A stretch of 64,000 bases of DNA from contig NZ_CP040846.1 in the NCBI RefSeq assembly GCF_006274605.1, positions 558,001 through 622,000 on the forward strand, in the 5' to 3' direction. Position numbers and translations under genes: made by a program. The stretch comes from Thermococcus indicus. Its GTDB lineage: Archaea > Methanobacteriota_B > Thermococci > Thermococcales > Thermococcaceae. This document shows positions 33,778-42,987 of this stretch, in pieces. The notes beneath the pieces are model-generated. The model saw nothing but the letters and a program-made list of their open reading frames with translations, was not told where the DNA came from and searched no databases. Every line of letters starts with the position of its first letter. Position 1 is the first letter of the stretch.

Positions 33778-34202
33778 GGGTCGAGCTCATACGCTCCAAG
33801 ATAGAGGAGATACTTGAGAGCCTCAGGCTGATAGAGGAAAACCTTCCAGATGATTTTGAAGACTTCGAATCGCTCGGTATAGTCAAGGACGGAATCTACA
33901 AGCGGGCCGAATTTGCAATCCAGAACGTGATTGATATATGTGCCGTGATAAACTCCGACCTGAGGCTCACGATGCCGGAAAGGGAGGAGGACGTTTTTGA
34001 AGGGCTTGTTCGCGCAGGGATAATTCCTGAGGAGATGGCTCACAAACTCAGGCTCATGAAGGGCTTTCGCAACATCCTTGTTCACAGATACGGGAGGATT
34101 AATGACAGGTTGGCCTTTGAAGTCCTCCACGAGCACCTTGGGGACATCTATGAGTTCGTTGAGCTGATAGGAGACTTTTTACGGGGTCAAGAGCGGGGCT
34201 GA
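33774..34202 (+). CDS. hepT: HEPN-domain RNase toxin (HepT), first module
   Basis: This 142-residue all-helical protein has the HEPN catalytic RX4H motif at R99-H104, followed by Tyr106 (RNILVHRYG), the tyrosine that MntA modifies. The N-terminal part (LIRSKIEEILESLRLIEENL) and FAIQNVIDICAVINSD are typical DUF86. Free HepT cuts RNA. ATG overlaps the mntA stop. After its stop comes the second copy of the 70-base repeat. Confidence 0.88.
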   Translation: MRVELIRSKIEEILESLRLIEENLPDDFEDFESLGIVKDGIYKRAEFAIQNVIDICAVINSDLRLTMPEREEDVFEGLVRAGIIPEEMAHKLRLMKGFRNILVHRYGRINDRLAFEVLHEHLGDIYEFVELIGDFLRGQERG

Positions 34203-34208
34203 AGGAGT

Positions 34209-34278
34209 GGTCGCTACGCGAGCATAATCTTCAGACGGTGAACGAAAAGGCCATAAGGGGCTTTTCTTATTTTCTATC
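34209..34278 (+). repeat. Direct repeat, copy 2
   Basis: This copy includes a relic of the MEMO 3' end: bases 34213-34241 would read GYASIIFRR and a stop, matching GYASIVFKR and the stop in the real gene. The rest matches the leader before 33403. So it is a duplication of the gene end, not a convergent promoter. Confidence 0.8.
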
Positions 34279-34587
34279 ATGCAGACCGCACGCGTTAGAA
34301 CACTTGAGGATGTCCAAAAAATCCTACGCGCTCACAGGAAGGAACTGAGTGAGAAATATGGTGTTAAGCGTATTGGTGTCTTTGGCTCATATTCACGAAA
34401 TGAGCAGAGGCCGGACAGTGATGTTGACATTCTCGTGGAGTTCAAGCAGCCCGTGGGGTTAATAGAGTTCATACGCCTTCAGAAATACCTCGAAGAACTC
34501 CTTGGGGTTAGGGTTGACCTCGTAACCAAAGGGGCTTTGAAGAGACGCATTAGGGAACGGATTCTCAAAGAGGTGAAGTACGTATGA
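34279..34587 (+). CDS. mntA: MNT-type nucleotidyltransferase antitoxin, second module
   Basis: This 102-residue protein has the GSX10DXD motif at G36-S37, D48, D50 ([20 protein letters not shown]) and the end [18 protein letters not shown]. It belongs to a different subfamily from the one at 33403: low similarity outside the motif, and an extra N-terminal helix. ATG follows direct repeat copy 2. It overlaps the next gene by four bases. Confidence 0.88.
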   Translation: MQTARVRTLEDVQKILRAHRKELSEKYGVKRIGVFGSYSRNEQRPDSDVDILVEFKQPVGLIEFIRLQKYLEELLGVRVDLVTKGALKRRIRERILKEVKYV

Positions 34588-34922
34588 GGGACCCTTTTCT
34601 CTACGTTGAGGATATTCTTGAGGCTATTGAGAAAATTAGACGGTATACAGAGGGTATGGGCTTTGAGGACTTCGTGGAAGATGAGAAAACGGTCGATGCA
34701 GTAATCCGAAACCTTGAAATAATAGGGGAAGCAGCGAAGCACATTCCAGATGAGTTTAAGGCCCTTCACCCTGAGGTCCCCTGGAAAGAAATTGCAGGGA
34801 TGAGGGACAGGTTAATCCACGCTTACTTTGGCGTTGACCTCTCGCTCGTTTGGTACACGGTTCAAAACGAGCTTGACGATTTGGAAAATGTCATGAGAAA
34901 GCTTCTGGAGGGTCAAAGATGA
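34584..34922 (+). CDS. hepT: HEPN-domain RNase toxin, second module
   Basis: This 112-residue DUF86/HEPN protein carries R74-X4-H79 and a tyrosine at 81 in [30 protein letters not shown] is the other conserved block. Its TGA overlaps the ATG of mevalonate kinase, so the toxin gene is the immediate upstream partner of an essential isoprenoid gene. Confidence 0.88.
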   Translation: MRDPFLYVEDILEAIEKIRRYTEGMGFEDFVEDEKTVDAVIRNLEIIGEAAKHIPDEFKALHPEVPWKEIAGMRDRLIHAYFGVDLSLVWYTVQNELDDLENVMRKLLEGQR

Positions 34923-35923
34923 GGGTTCTGGCATCTGCCCCGGCTAAAATTATCCTCTTCGGCGAGCACAGCGTCGTTTATGGAAAGCCAGCTATTGCTG
35001 CGGCCATAGACCTCAGAACCTACGTGTGGGCGGAGTTCAACGAGAATGGTGCCATAAAGATAGAGGCCAAGGACATCCGCGTTCCTGGCTTAACCGTTTC
35101 CTTCTCAGAGGACGAGATCTACTTTGAGAGCGACTACGGAAAGGCCGCGGAGGTTCTCAGCTACGTCCGTCAGGCGATAGAGCTTGTGAGGAAGGAGGCC
35201 GATGCTAACGGGAAAGGAATCACAGTCTCTATAACGTCACAGATTCCCGTTGGAGCGGGCCTCGGATCATCCGCTGCCGTGGCTGTGGCAACAATCGGGG
35301 CCGTTTCCAGACTCCTCGGATTGGAGCTGAGCAACGAGGAAATAGGAAAACTCGGCCACAAAGTTGAGCTCCTCGTTCAGGGGGCGTCGAGCGGTATAGA
35401 TCCAACGGTTTCAGCTATAGGCGGCTTCATCCACTACGAGAAGGGGAACTTCGAACACCTGCCCTTCATGGAGCTGCCCATAGTCGTCGGCTACACCGGT
35501 TCGAGCGGCTCAACCAAGGAACTCGTCGCGATGGTTAGGGGAACCTACGAGGAGATGCCCGAGGTTATAGAGCCGGTGCTCGTTGCGATGGGCAAGATAG
35601 TCGAGAAGGCCCGCGACGTTATAACCTCCGACCTCGACGAGGAGCTCCGCTTCGCCCAGCTCGGGAGGCTGATGAACATAAACCACGGACTTTTGGATGC
35701 CCTCGGCGTCTCAACGAAAAAGCTGAGTGAGTTAGTTTATGCCGCGAGGGTTGCAGGGGCCATAGGGGCCAAGATAACCGGCGCCGGCGGTGGCGGCTGC
35801 ATGTACGCTTTAGCTCCGGAGAACCAGAGCGAAGTGGCAACGGCGATAACGATAGCCGGCGGAACGCCGATGATAACGAGGATAAGCCGTGAGGGGCTTA
35901 GAATAGAGGAGGTCCTGCCATGA
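34919..35923 (+). CDS. mvk: Mevalonate kinase
   Basis: This 334-residue GHMP kinase makes 5-phosphomevalonate for archaeal lipid synthesis. It begins [20 protein letters not shown], and the ATP-binding loop is [16 protein letters not shown] near residue 105-120. [17 protein letters not shown] and [14 protein letters not shown] are present. It overlaps both neighbours by four bases, so translation is coupled with the HEPN gene before and the IPK gene after. Confidence 0.95.
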   Translation: MRVLASAPAKIILFGEHSVVYGKPAIAAAIDLRTYVWAEFNENGAIKIEAKDIRVPGLTVSFSEDEIYFESDYGKAAEVLSYVRQAIELVRKEADANGKGITVSITSQIPVGAGLGSSAAVAVATIGAVSRLLGLELSNEEIGKLGHKVELLVQGASSGIDPTVSAIGGFIHYEKGNFEHLPFMELPIVVGYTGSSGSTKELVAMVRGTYEEMPEVIEPVLVAMGKIVEKARDVITSDLDEELRFAQLGRLMNINHGLLDALGVSTKKLSELVYAARVAGAIGAKITGAGGGGCMYALAPENQSEVATAITIAGGTPMITRISREGLRIEEVLP

Positions 35924-36711
35924 TAATCGTCAAGGTCGGTGGTAGTGTCTTCAGCGACAAGAAAGGTGAACCGGAGAACTTCGACCACGAGACTGTAAGT
36001 AACATAGCAAGGGAGATAGCCAAGTTCTATCCCCGTGAGGACTTCATAATCGTCCACGGCGGCGGGAGCTTTGGCCATCCTGAGGCGAAGAGGTACGAAA
36101 TACGCGAGGGTCTCCCCAAGGAATGGGAGACCGCCCACTACCGGAGGATAGGTTTTACCCTCACCCACCAGGCCATGCTCAGGGCGAACGCGAAGTTCAT
36201 CGAGACCTTCGTCGGGGAAAACCTCCCTGCCTTCTCCGTCTCGACCTCCTCCGTCTTCATAACCGAGAACGGGGAGGTAAGCTACGGCGACCTTGAGGTG
36301 ATTGAACGGCTCCTCGACCTCAAGTTCATCCCCGTTCTCTTCGGGGACGTCTCGATAGACCTCGCGAAGGGCATAGACATCCTTTCCGGCGACCAGATCA
36401 TCACCTACCTCGCCAAGATGCTCGAGCCGGAGAAGGTGATATTCCTGATGGACGTTGACGGAATCTACGACGGAAAACCCGGGGAAGGCAGGCTGATTCA
36501 GGAACTCAGAAAGGAGGAGATAGATTCCCTCCTCGAGAGGCTCCACTGCACCTCTGCTGGAACCGACGTCACCGGCGGAATCTGCAACAAGCTGGGGGAG
36601 GCGAAGAAGATAGCCGAGCACTCGGAGGTCTGGTTCGTTAACGGGAAGGTTCCTGGAAGGCTGAGCGGGGCGATAAGGGGCGACGGCTTTGGAACGAGGA
36701 TCAAAATGTAA
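35920..36711 (+). CDS. ipk: Isopentenyl phosphate kinase
   Basis: This 263-residue amino acid kinase-family enzyme phosphorylates isopentenyl phosphate to the diphosphate in the archaeal alternative mevalonate pathway. It starts [20 protein letters not shown], the key histidine lies in [36 protein letters not shown] follows, and [16 protein letters not shown] is near the C-terminus. It directly follows mevalonate kinase. Confidence 0.93.
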   Translation: MIIVKVGGSVFSDKKGEPENFDHETVSNIAREIAKFYPREDFIIVHGGGSFGHPEAKRYEIREGLPKEWETAHYRRIGFTLTHQAMLRANAKFIETFVGENLPAFSVSTSSVFITENGEVSYGDLEVIERLLDLKFIPVLFGDVSIDLAKGIDILSGDQIITYLAKMLEPEKVIFLMDVDGIYDGKPGEGRLIQELRKEEIDSLLERLHCTSAGTDVTGGICNKLGEAKKIAEHSEVWFVNGKVPGRLSGAIRGDGFGTRIKM

Positions 36712-36767
36712 CGCCTTTCAAGCGTAAACTTTTTATTTTATTTAGGTTATCTCAATCGGGATCTGCG

Positions 36768-37502
36768 ATGGTGAAAAAGACTCTGGCACTCATACTCGTG
36801 CTTGTCATCTTCGGGTGGGCGTTCCTCGGCATTGAAACGGCCGCCAGAATGGGTGGCCTGAACGACTTCATGGCCAGTCCCGGTGACCTCGAGGTTAAGG
36901 GTTCCCTTGTGGAGACACCGAACGGGTCGGCATTTGTAATCGAGTGGCATCTCCAGAGAAAACCCTTGGAACGGCTCCTGAATGGCCGTGACTCGGCGTT
37001 CCTGTTCTATCCCTCTGGTGTTCACATATCCGGAAGCGTTTATCCGCTCATAGGTGGCTTTCCGGAGGTGAATCTCACGGTTTACCCCGCGGGAAGGCAG
37101 GTAAACCGGAGCAGGGTTGACTATACCATCTGGTACTACGACACCCCCGGCTGGGCCGTTCCGAAGGTCGAGATGGTGAGAGCAGTCTACCTCGTTCCCC
37201 CAAACGTGAGCGGCGGCAGGATGGAGATACCCCTGATGGCCACGAACTGGTCCCGCTGTTCTACCATTCCGGTGGTCTTTTCATACTTCCACGACACCGG
37301 TGGAAAGCGTATAACTCCTGATCACATCGACCTCCGGCCGGAGCTCCATCTCGGCCCAGACTACCCCTTCCTCGGCAACGGCACCCTGGAGGTGCTCTTT
37401 GACTTCAATACCTCCCACTGGGTCGATATGTATTTGGGGAAGCGCGGCGGCTGGATGGAGGTTAGGGTCTTCAACGTGACGCTCCCGTGTGAGGGCGACT
37501 GA
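36768..37502 (+). CDS. Hypothetical membrane-anchored extracellular protein
   Basis: This 244-residue protein has one N-terminal hydrophobic helix (TLALILVLVIFGWAFLG) that could be a signal anchor. It then has a beta-rich outer part with many N-x-S/T sites (for example PNGS, NLTV, NRSR, NVSG, NWSR, NGTL, NTSH, NVTL), suggesting N-glycosylation. Two cysteines may bond. CTTTTTATTTTATT at 36729-36742 is its TATA region. The end lies directly against the convergent FAD gene. I do not recognise a family. Confidence 0.65.
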   Translation: MVKKTLALILVLVIFGWAFLGIETAARMGGLNDFMASPGDLEVKGSLVETPNGSAFVIEWHLQRKPLERLLNGRDSAFLFYPSGVHISGSVYPLIGGFPEVNLTVYPAGRQVNRSRVDYTIWYYDTPGWAVPKVEMVRAVYLVPPNVSGGRMEIPLMATNWSRCSTIPVVFSYFHDTGGKRITPDHIDLRPELHLGPDYPFLGNGTLEVLFDFNTSHWVDMYLGKRGGWMEVRVFNVTLPCEGD

Positions 37503-38687
37503 TTATCCCCAAGCTTCCTTTATCTTGATATACGCCTCCGTGGAGCCTATCGAATGGAAGTGGCCGAGCTGAACCCTCTGCCATCCGAGAACGTGCCCTC
37601 GTCCGTCCGTTAGTGTGGCTTCCCTCCAGTTCCTCCCTTCTGAGATTTTCATCTTCACCCCGAAGCCGAACCTCTCCGCTTCGGCCGGGGTTAATCCTAC
37701 GGAATAGACCTCCGCCCTTCCAATCCTCTCGTACACCGCGGGGATTACTCCCCTATCGAGAGCGCCCTTCCCCGCGATATCATCCCCTATCAACCGCGCG
37801 TAATGCCCGGCGACGAAGCCCAGGGGACGGTAAACGGCCTTTCCGGTGATGAAGTCCCAGCTCACCGCGCAGTCCCCGAGGGCGTATACACCGGGAACCG
37901 CGGTTCTTCCAAGCCTGTCGATCTCTATCGGCCTTCCATCGTCCTTCAAAAGCGAGGAGTTGGGCCTCACGCCGGCGGCGAGAACAATCGCATCTACATC
38001 GAGTCTCCCCCCGCCCTCCAGTCTCATCCCTTCAACCTTTCCGTTTCCTTCGATCTCCTTTACGAGTGAACCGGTGAGAATCTGGATTCCCTCGTCTTTC
38101 AGGTGTTCCTCGAGGAACTCCGAGAGGTTTCTTGTTAAGATGCTGGGGAGCGCGCTTTCCTTCGCCTCGACCACGATAACGCTGTGCCCCCTCTCCTTCA
38201 GCGCCACCGCAGCCGTCAGCCCGACGAGTCCAGCCCCGATTACCGCTACCTTACTTCCGGGAGGCAATGAGACAAGAAACTCAACATCTTCTCGGCCGTG
38301 GAATCCGATAACACCCCTCTTCTCAATCCCTTTTATCGGCGGCACGAAGGGCTTTCCTCCCGTCGCCACCACCAGCTTGCTGTATCTCAGCCGGCGTTTT
38401 CCGTTTCCGGTTTTAACTACAACGAGCCCTTCCTCTTCTCCGAGTCTTAGGGCTTCGCCTTCTACAACCTCGATGCCTGCCCTTTGAAGGTTCTCCGCAA
38501 GGCCGAGTACGGCCCCGTCCGGGGAAAGTCTTTTGGAGACTATCTCCGCGAGGCGGTGCCTCGTGTAGGGCGGCCACTCCTTCGCCACGATGGTTATTCT
38601 GTCCGCATCAACCCCGTTCTCAATGAGGTTGAAGGCCGTGTAGAGCCCCCCGATTCCACCTCCAACTATCACGATTTTCCCTTCCAT
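37503..38687 (-). CDS. FAD/NAD(P)-binding oxidoreductase subunit of the tungsten enzyme operon
   Basis: This 394-residue pyridine nucleotide-disulfide family protein has the FAD loop VIVGGGIGGLYTAFNL, the NAD(P) loop VAVIGAGLVGLTAAVALKER near residue 150, and a second FAD contact, GVYALGDCAV. Unlike the enzyme at 27145 it lacks an active-site cysteine at the first helix (it has PPYTRHRLAEIV), so it is not a thiol reductase. It is the last gene of an aldehyde oxidoreductase operon, like AorC that passes electrons to NAD. That role is inferred. Confidence 0.82.
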   Translation of the reverse strand: MEGKIVIVGGGIGGLYTAFNLIENGVDADRITIVAKEWPPYTRHRLAEIVSKRLSPDGAVLGLAENLQRAGIEVVEGEALRLGEEEGLVVVKTGNGKRRLRYSKLVVATGGKPFVPPIKGIEKRGVIGFHGREDVEFLVSLPPGSKVAVIGAGLVGLTAAVALKERGHSVIVVEAKESALPSILTRNLSEFLEEHLKDEGIQILTGSLVKEIEGNGKVEGMRLEGGGRLDVDAIVLAAGVRPNSSLLKDDGRPIEIDRLGRTAVPGVYALGDCAVSWDFITGKAVYRPLGFVAGHYARLIGDDIAGKGALDRGVIPAVYERIGRAEVYSVGLTPAEAERFGFGVKMKISEGRNWREATLTDGRGHVLGWQRVQLGHFHSIGSTEAYIKIKEAWG

Positions 38688-38691
38688 GCTC

Positions 38692-39141
38692 TCACCGCAG
38701 TCCCTTGAATTCGAGAAGCTCCACCACGGAAGGTTTCTCCCTCATCAGAGCCCTCTTTCTCTCGACTCTCTCGTAGACGAGGGCCCCCTCTTCGCAGGCC
38801 GCGACGCACCTCGGGCTTCCAGAGCAGAGGTCGCACTTCGCCATCGTCCCGTCCAGCCTTAGGAAGACCGCGCCGAATGGACACACCGCAGTGCAGGCCT
38901 TACAGGAGGTGCAGAGCTCCTGGTTCAGGGTCACAGCTCCATTCTCCGAAATGCTGAGCGCCCTGAACTCGCAGACCTCAACGCATGGTGCCGGGTTGCA
39001 GTGGCGGCAGACCACGATGTCCCATCGCTCCGGAAGAGCGGGAAGGGGAATCACCCTAATCCCATCCCCGATCGGGCACGCCTCGACGCAGTCCATACAG
39101 CCGGTGCACTTCTCCGTCAGAACGTGGAGAAGGTATTCCAT
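38692..39141 (-). CDS. Polyferredoxin subunit with four 4Fe-4S clusters (second)
   Basis: This 149-residue protein has four cysteine groups: CTGCMDCVEACPIG, CRHCNPAPCVEVCEF, CTSCKACTAVCPFG and CDLCSGSPRCVAACEEG, 16 cysteines in all. It resembles AorA/HycB-type electron-transfer subunits. It overlaps the previous gene by one base (ATG 39141) and lies five bases from the FAD gene, so all belong to one operon. Confidence 0.88.
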   Translation of the reverse strand: MEYLLHVLTEKCTGCMDCVEACPIGDGIRVIPLPALPERWDIVVCRHCNPAPCVEVCEFRALSISENGAVTLNQELCTSCKACTAVCPFGAVFLRLDGTMAKCDLCSGSPRCVAACEEGALVYERVERKRALMREKPSVVELLEFKGLR

Positions 39142-39696
39142 CAGACATCCAGCTCCCCACTCTTCTCCACGAGCTCCATCAGGTATTCAACGGCCTCTTC
39201 CGCCTTCTTCCTGGAGTATTCTGGCGTCTCCTTCCCACCGTAGAGTCCGTAGGCGACGCCGGCCGCCTTGGCCTTCTTCAGCTCCCTCGCGGCTTTCTTC
39301 TCCTCCATGTAGACTATGGCATCGTGCGGACAAACCGCCACGCACTCGGGCTCGCCATCGCAGAGGTCGCACTTTATCGGCCTCGCCTCTACCTCAAAGC
39401 TTATCGCCCCGAAGGGGCAGGCGTAGGCGCACTCCCTGCAGCCTATGCAGCGGTCGTAGTTTATGACGTAGGCCCCGTTTCTGTCCCGGCTTATCGCATC
39501 CACGGGGCAGACCCTCTCGCAGGCCGCATCGCGGCACTGGAGGCAGTAGACCTGAACCGACGTCTGTACCTCGGGCTTGGTGAGGATGGTTATCCTCGAC
39601 AGAGAGGTCAAAGACGCCGTGGTGCCTGAAGGAGCACGCTAATTCGCAGAGGTGGCAGCCGGTGCAGTTCTCGTAGATTACCGCCAGCACGAACAT
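39141..39696 (-). pseudogene. Polyferredoxin subunit with four 4Fe-4S clusters (first), frameshifted
   Basis: Starting at ATG 39696 the frame reads MFVLAVIYENCTGCHLCELA, CSFRHHGVFDLS, and then derails. From about 39605 another frame gives SLSRITILTKPEVQTSVQVY, CLQCRDAACERVCP, CIGCRECAYACPFG and CDLCDGEPECVAVCPHDA to 39141. One extra base near 39596-39604 would restore a 185-residue protein with 16 cysteines and a C-terminal helical tail. Either a true frameshift or a sequencing error. All other genes of the operon are intact. Confidence 0.8.
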
Positions 39697-41631
39697 TCAG
39701 GCCACCCCCCTTACCGGGCCGTCCCACTCGGGGAACTCCTTCCCCCCAATCTGGTCGGCGACGTAGCCGATGTCGAGTCCCTCCAACGTTTCCCTCCTCG
39801 GATAGGCGGTCTCCACGTCGCATCCGCGCCTTTCCAGGTACTCGTCAACGAGCTCCCAGTGCCTTTTGAGTTGAGCCTTTGCCCTCTCCGTCGCGGCGAA
39901 CTCGGGCGGGAACTTGACGTCGTAGTGCTTCTTTTTGATCCCCTGCCTGACGTTGAAGGCCATCTCCGTGAGGTATATCCTGTCCGTTGCGTCTATGACG
40001 TCCTTCTCGGTGAACTCTATGCCGGTGAAGGCCGTTAGGAGCATCGCCGTTCCTTTGAAGACCGGATACTTCCAGACGAGCGGAACTGCCTGGAGCCAGC
40101 TGTTTATCGAACCCTTGCACCTCCCGAGGGAATCGGCTAAGGTGCAGGCCCTTTCACCGTAGATGAGCGCCCCAACCGGGTCCTTCCTGTAGTCCGGCAG
40201 ACCGGCCTCAAGCATTCCCCTCACGACCTCGATGTCTATGAGCTTGTCGTTCTCCCAGTAGGCCCACGAGCGCCCCCTGAGGTGGTCGGCCCCCCTCGTT
40301 GACGTCGCGTGGGAGAGGGTAAAGACCCCGTTGATAAAGTCAACCTCGTACCAGCCCCGGTTCACGCCCTTCACGTCGTAGCAGTAAGCTAAAGCATCTT
40401 CCCCGTAGAGCTTTGCGAAGTTTCTGTAGCCCTCGGCCAGTTTGTCCCAGAAGCCCTTCCTGTAGGCGGTCATCTCGATGAGTTCAATCTGTTCCTCGGC
40501 ATCTCCCCACTCAAGCGAAACACCCTTCACATCCCCCCTGCTCAGGATGCCCTTCTCGTGGAGGAGTCTCGCGAGGGCTATAGTGTCTCCGAGCGTCATC
40601 ACGTCCATCCCGTACTCGTCCGCCATGTGCTCCATTCTCAGAACCGCCTCGGTGTCGGTTACGCAGTTGTTGCTCCCGAGGGCGTATATCGACTCGAACT
40701 CGCTCGCCGTCCCGTATTCCCCCGTGCTCGGCAGGTAGTAAACGTCCTTGCAGGCGAGCGGACAGGAGAAGCACTGGGTTCTCCCGACTTCGTACTCTGC
40801 CAAATCCTGCGGCCTTAACCCGATCGGCAGCTCCTCCGCGCTGAGGGGGACCTGAAAGTACCTCCAGCTTGGATACCACTGTATCAGCCCGTAGTGGGTC
40901 CCAATGACGGAGTAAATCCTCCTGACGAACTCGTTGCGGTTGAAGTAGTCTATGTCCTCCTTAGCAAGCCCATAGAACCGCTCCGGGTCGGCGGGCTCAA
41001 CCCCCTTCGTCCCGATGACCGCTATCGCCTTGAGGTTCTTCGAGCCCCACACGGCACCGCTTCCTCTCGCCCCCGAGTGGTACTTGTCCACCATCGTCGT
41101 GGCGAAGCGCACGAGGTTCTCCCCGGCGGGCCCTATCCCTGCGACGCTCACCTCATCGCCGTGCTCGTCCCTCAGCCAGTCCACGGTCTCGCCGGTGGTC
41201 AGGCCCCAGAGCTCCTCCGCGTCCCGTATTTCGACCTCGTCATCTTCAATGAAGACGTACTTCGGTTTTTCGGCCCTCCCGGTCACGATGACCTGCTCAT
41301 AGCCGGCAAATTTCAACATCGCTGAGAACTCGCCGCCGGCGTTCCCGTCCCCGAGGATGCCAGAGAGGGGTGAAAGGGTGCTTATATGAAGCCTGCTCGT
41401 CATCGGCAGTGCCGTTCCCGCGAAGGTTCCGTTGCCCAGTGCGAGAACGTTCTCCGGGCTCAGGGGGTCTATTCTACCGGGTATCATGTCGAAGAGGGCC
41501 TTTGAGTTGAAACCCCTTCCCCCAAGATACCGCTTCACGGTCTCGGACAAAACTTTCCGTTTAACGACCTTCTCCCTTGTTAGGTCGATGATCAGAACAC
41601 TGCCCGTATTCGGCCTGGATGGTGTTGACAT
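39697..41631 (-). CDS. aor: Tungsten-containing aldehyde:ferredoxin oxidoreductase family enzyme
   Basis: This 644-residue enzyme of the AOR family oxidises an aldehyde to an acid with a tungsten bispterin cofactor. Cofactor-binding GRGFNSKALFDMI, SRLHISTLSPLSGILGDG and the GNAGG segment are seen. The 4Fe-4S ligands are C287, C290, C294 (CFSCPLAC) and C505 (DSLGRCKGS), spaced as in P. furiosus AOR. The subfamily (AOR, FOR or WOR-type) cannot be fixed here. ATG 41631 follows GGAGG and a TATATAAG-type TATA box (minus strand). It heads the operon with two polyferredoxins and an FAD subunit. Confidence 0.9.
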   Translation of the reverse strand: MSTPSRPNTGSVLIIDLTREKVVKRKVLSETVKRYLGGRGFNSKALFDMIPGRIDPLSPENVLALGNGTFAGTALPMTSRLHISTLSPLSGILGDGNAGGEFSAMLKFAGYEQVIVTGRAEKPKYVFIEDDEVEIRDAEELWGLTTGETVDWLRDEHGDEVSVAGIGPAGENLVRFATTMVDKYHSGARGSGAVWGSKNLKAIAVIGTKGVEPADPERFYGLAKEDIDYFNRNEFVRRIYSVIGTHYGLIQWYPSWRYFQVPLSAEELPIGLRPQDLAEYEVGRTQCFSCPLACKDVYYLPSTGEYGTASEFESIYALGSNNCVTDTEAVLRMEHMADEYGMDVMTLGDTIALARLLHEKGILSRGDVKGVSLEWGDAEEQIELIEMTAYRKGFWDKLAEGYRNFAKLYGEDALAYCYDVKGVNRGWYEVDFINGVFTLSHATSTRGADHLRGRSWAYWENDKLIDIEVVRGMLEAGLPDYRKDPVGALIYGERACTLADSLGRCKGSINSWLQAVPLVWKYPVFKGTAMLLTAFTGIEFTEKDVIDATDRIYLTEMAFNVRQGIKKKHYDVKFPPEFAATERAKAQLKRHWELVDEYLERRGCDVETAYPRRETLEGLDIGYVADQIGGKEFPEWDGPVRGVA

Positions 41632-41683
41632 TTTTTCATTCCTCCGTGAAATGAGCCATAATATGCCAAATTCCACGTTGATG

Positions 41684-41735
41684 TATATAAGCGTTGCCGG
41701 GATTGTGAGTCGAGTTGCGCTCCAAAAACCTCTTA
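41684..41735. promoter_or_regulatory. Divergent promoters of the aor operon and idi2
   Basis: TATATAAGC at 41686-41694 on the plus strand reads as GCTTATATA on the minus strand, a TATA box for the aor operon. AAAACCTCTTAACC at 41725-41738 fits idi2. A near-palindrome GCCATAATATGCC at 41657-41669 lies where aor transcription should begin and might be an operator. Confidence 0.45.
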
Positions 41736-41768
41736 ACCTCCGGCTCCATTCTCTCTTCGGTGGTTGAA

Positions 41769-42899
41769 ATGGAGGCTTTTGATAGGGAGGAACTCACCCT
41801 CATCAGGAAGTTCGAGCACATCGAACACTGTTTGAAGAGAAACGTTCAGGCCCACGTTTCCAACGGTTTTGAGGACGTTCACTTCGTTCACATGAGCCTG
41901 CCGGAGATAGACAAGGAGGAAATAGACCTGGGCGTCGAGTTTCTCGGGCGGAAGTTCGACTACCCGATTTTCATAGCCGGAATGACCGGTGGAACTAGGG
42001 GCTCTCAGCTCGCAGGCAAGATAAACAAGACTTTAGCGAAGGCCGCCCAGGAGTTGAACATACCGATGGGCGTCGGCAGCCAGAGGGCGATGATAAGGAA
42101 GCCCGAGACATGGGAAAGCTACTACGTCCGTGACGTCGCTCCCGATGTGTTCCTCGTCGGCAACCTTGGTGCCCCTCAGTTCGCCGAGACGATGCCCGAC
42201 AGGTACGGGATTGAGGAGGCCTTAAAGGCCGTCGAGACGGTTCAGGCGGACGCTTTGGCGATACACCTCAACCCCCTTCAGGAGAGCGTCCAGCCGGAGG
42301 GCGATACGCAGTACCGGGGCGTCCTCAAAGCTTTAGCGGAACTCAAGGCCGAGTTCCCATATCCAATAATCGCCAAGGAAACCGGTGCCGGCGTTTCGAT
42401 GGAGGTCGCGGTGAGGCTTGAGAGCATAGGCATAGATGCCATCGACGTCGGCGGTCTGGGTGGGACGAGCTGGAGCGGCGTTGAGTACTACAGGGCAAAG
42501 GACGAGATGGGCAGAAACCTCGCCCTTCGCTTCTGGGACTGGGGGATAAAGACGGCAATAAGCGTTGCTGAGGTCCGTTACTCAACGGATCTGCCAATTA
42601 TAGCCACCGGTGGAATGCGCGACGGGATAACGATGGCGAAGGCCTTAGCCATGGGTGCAACCTTCGCCGGCGTTGCACTGCCTCTCCTCAAGCCGGCCGT
42701 GAAAGGCGACGTCGAAGGAGTCATCAAAGTCCTCCAGCGCTACATTGAGGAAATCAGGAACACCATGTTCCTCGTTGGGGCAAGGAAGGTCGAGGAGCTG
42801 AGGAAGGTTCCGCTCGTGGTTACGGGCTTCACGAGGGAGTGGTTAAGCCAGAGGATTGACTTAGCCGAGTTTCTTAGGGAAAGGCGAAGAAAAGCTTAG
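41769..42899 (+). CDS. fni: Isopentenyl-diphosphate isomerase type 2
   Basis: This 376-residue FMN-dependent enzyme interconverts isopentenyl and dimethylallyl diphosphate. It shows [60 protein letters not shown], the catalytic-region [12 protein letters not shown] and the phosphate site [19 protein letters not shown] before the ATG at 41769 supports that start. It continues the isoprenoid pathway after MVK and IPK, separated from them by the aor operon. Confidence 0.95.
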   Translation: MEAFDREELTLIRKFEHIEHCLKRNVQAHVSNGFEDVHFVHMSLPEIDKEEIDLGVEFLGRKFDYPIFIAGMTGGTRGSQLAGKINKTLAKAAQELNIPMGVGSQRAMIRKPETWESYYVRDVAPDVFLVGNLGAPQFAETMPDRYGIEEALKAVETVQADALAIHLNPLQESVQPEGDTQYRGVLKALAELKAEFPYPIIAKETGAGVSMEVAVRLESIGIDAIDVGGLGGTSWSGVEYYRAKDEMGRNLALRFWDWGIKTAISVAEVRYSTDLPIIATGGMRDGITMAKALAMGATFAGVALPLLKPAVKGDVEGVIKVLQRYIEEIRNTMFLVGARKVEELRKVPLVVTGFTREWLSQRIDLAEFLRERRRKA

Positions 42900-42987
42900 C
42901 TTTTTATTTCAATGTTTATTTTTACTCTTTTACTTTGCGTTCTTTTGACTAATCGGGTTTCATAAAGATGCAGTTGGAAAGTAATAA

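Noticed and set aside
36768-37502. Assigning the glycosylation-rich protein to the aor operon
   Set aside because: It is on the opposite strand, converges with the FAD gene end to end and has its own TATA region.
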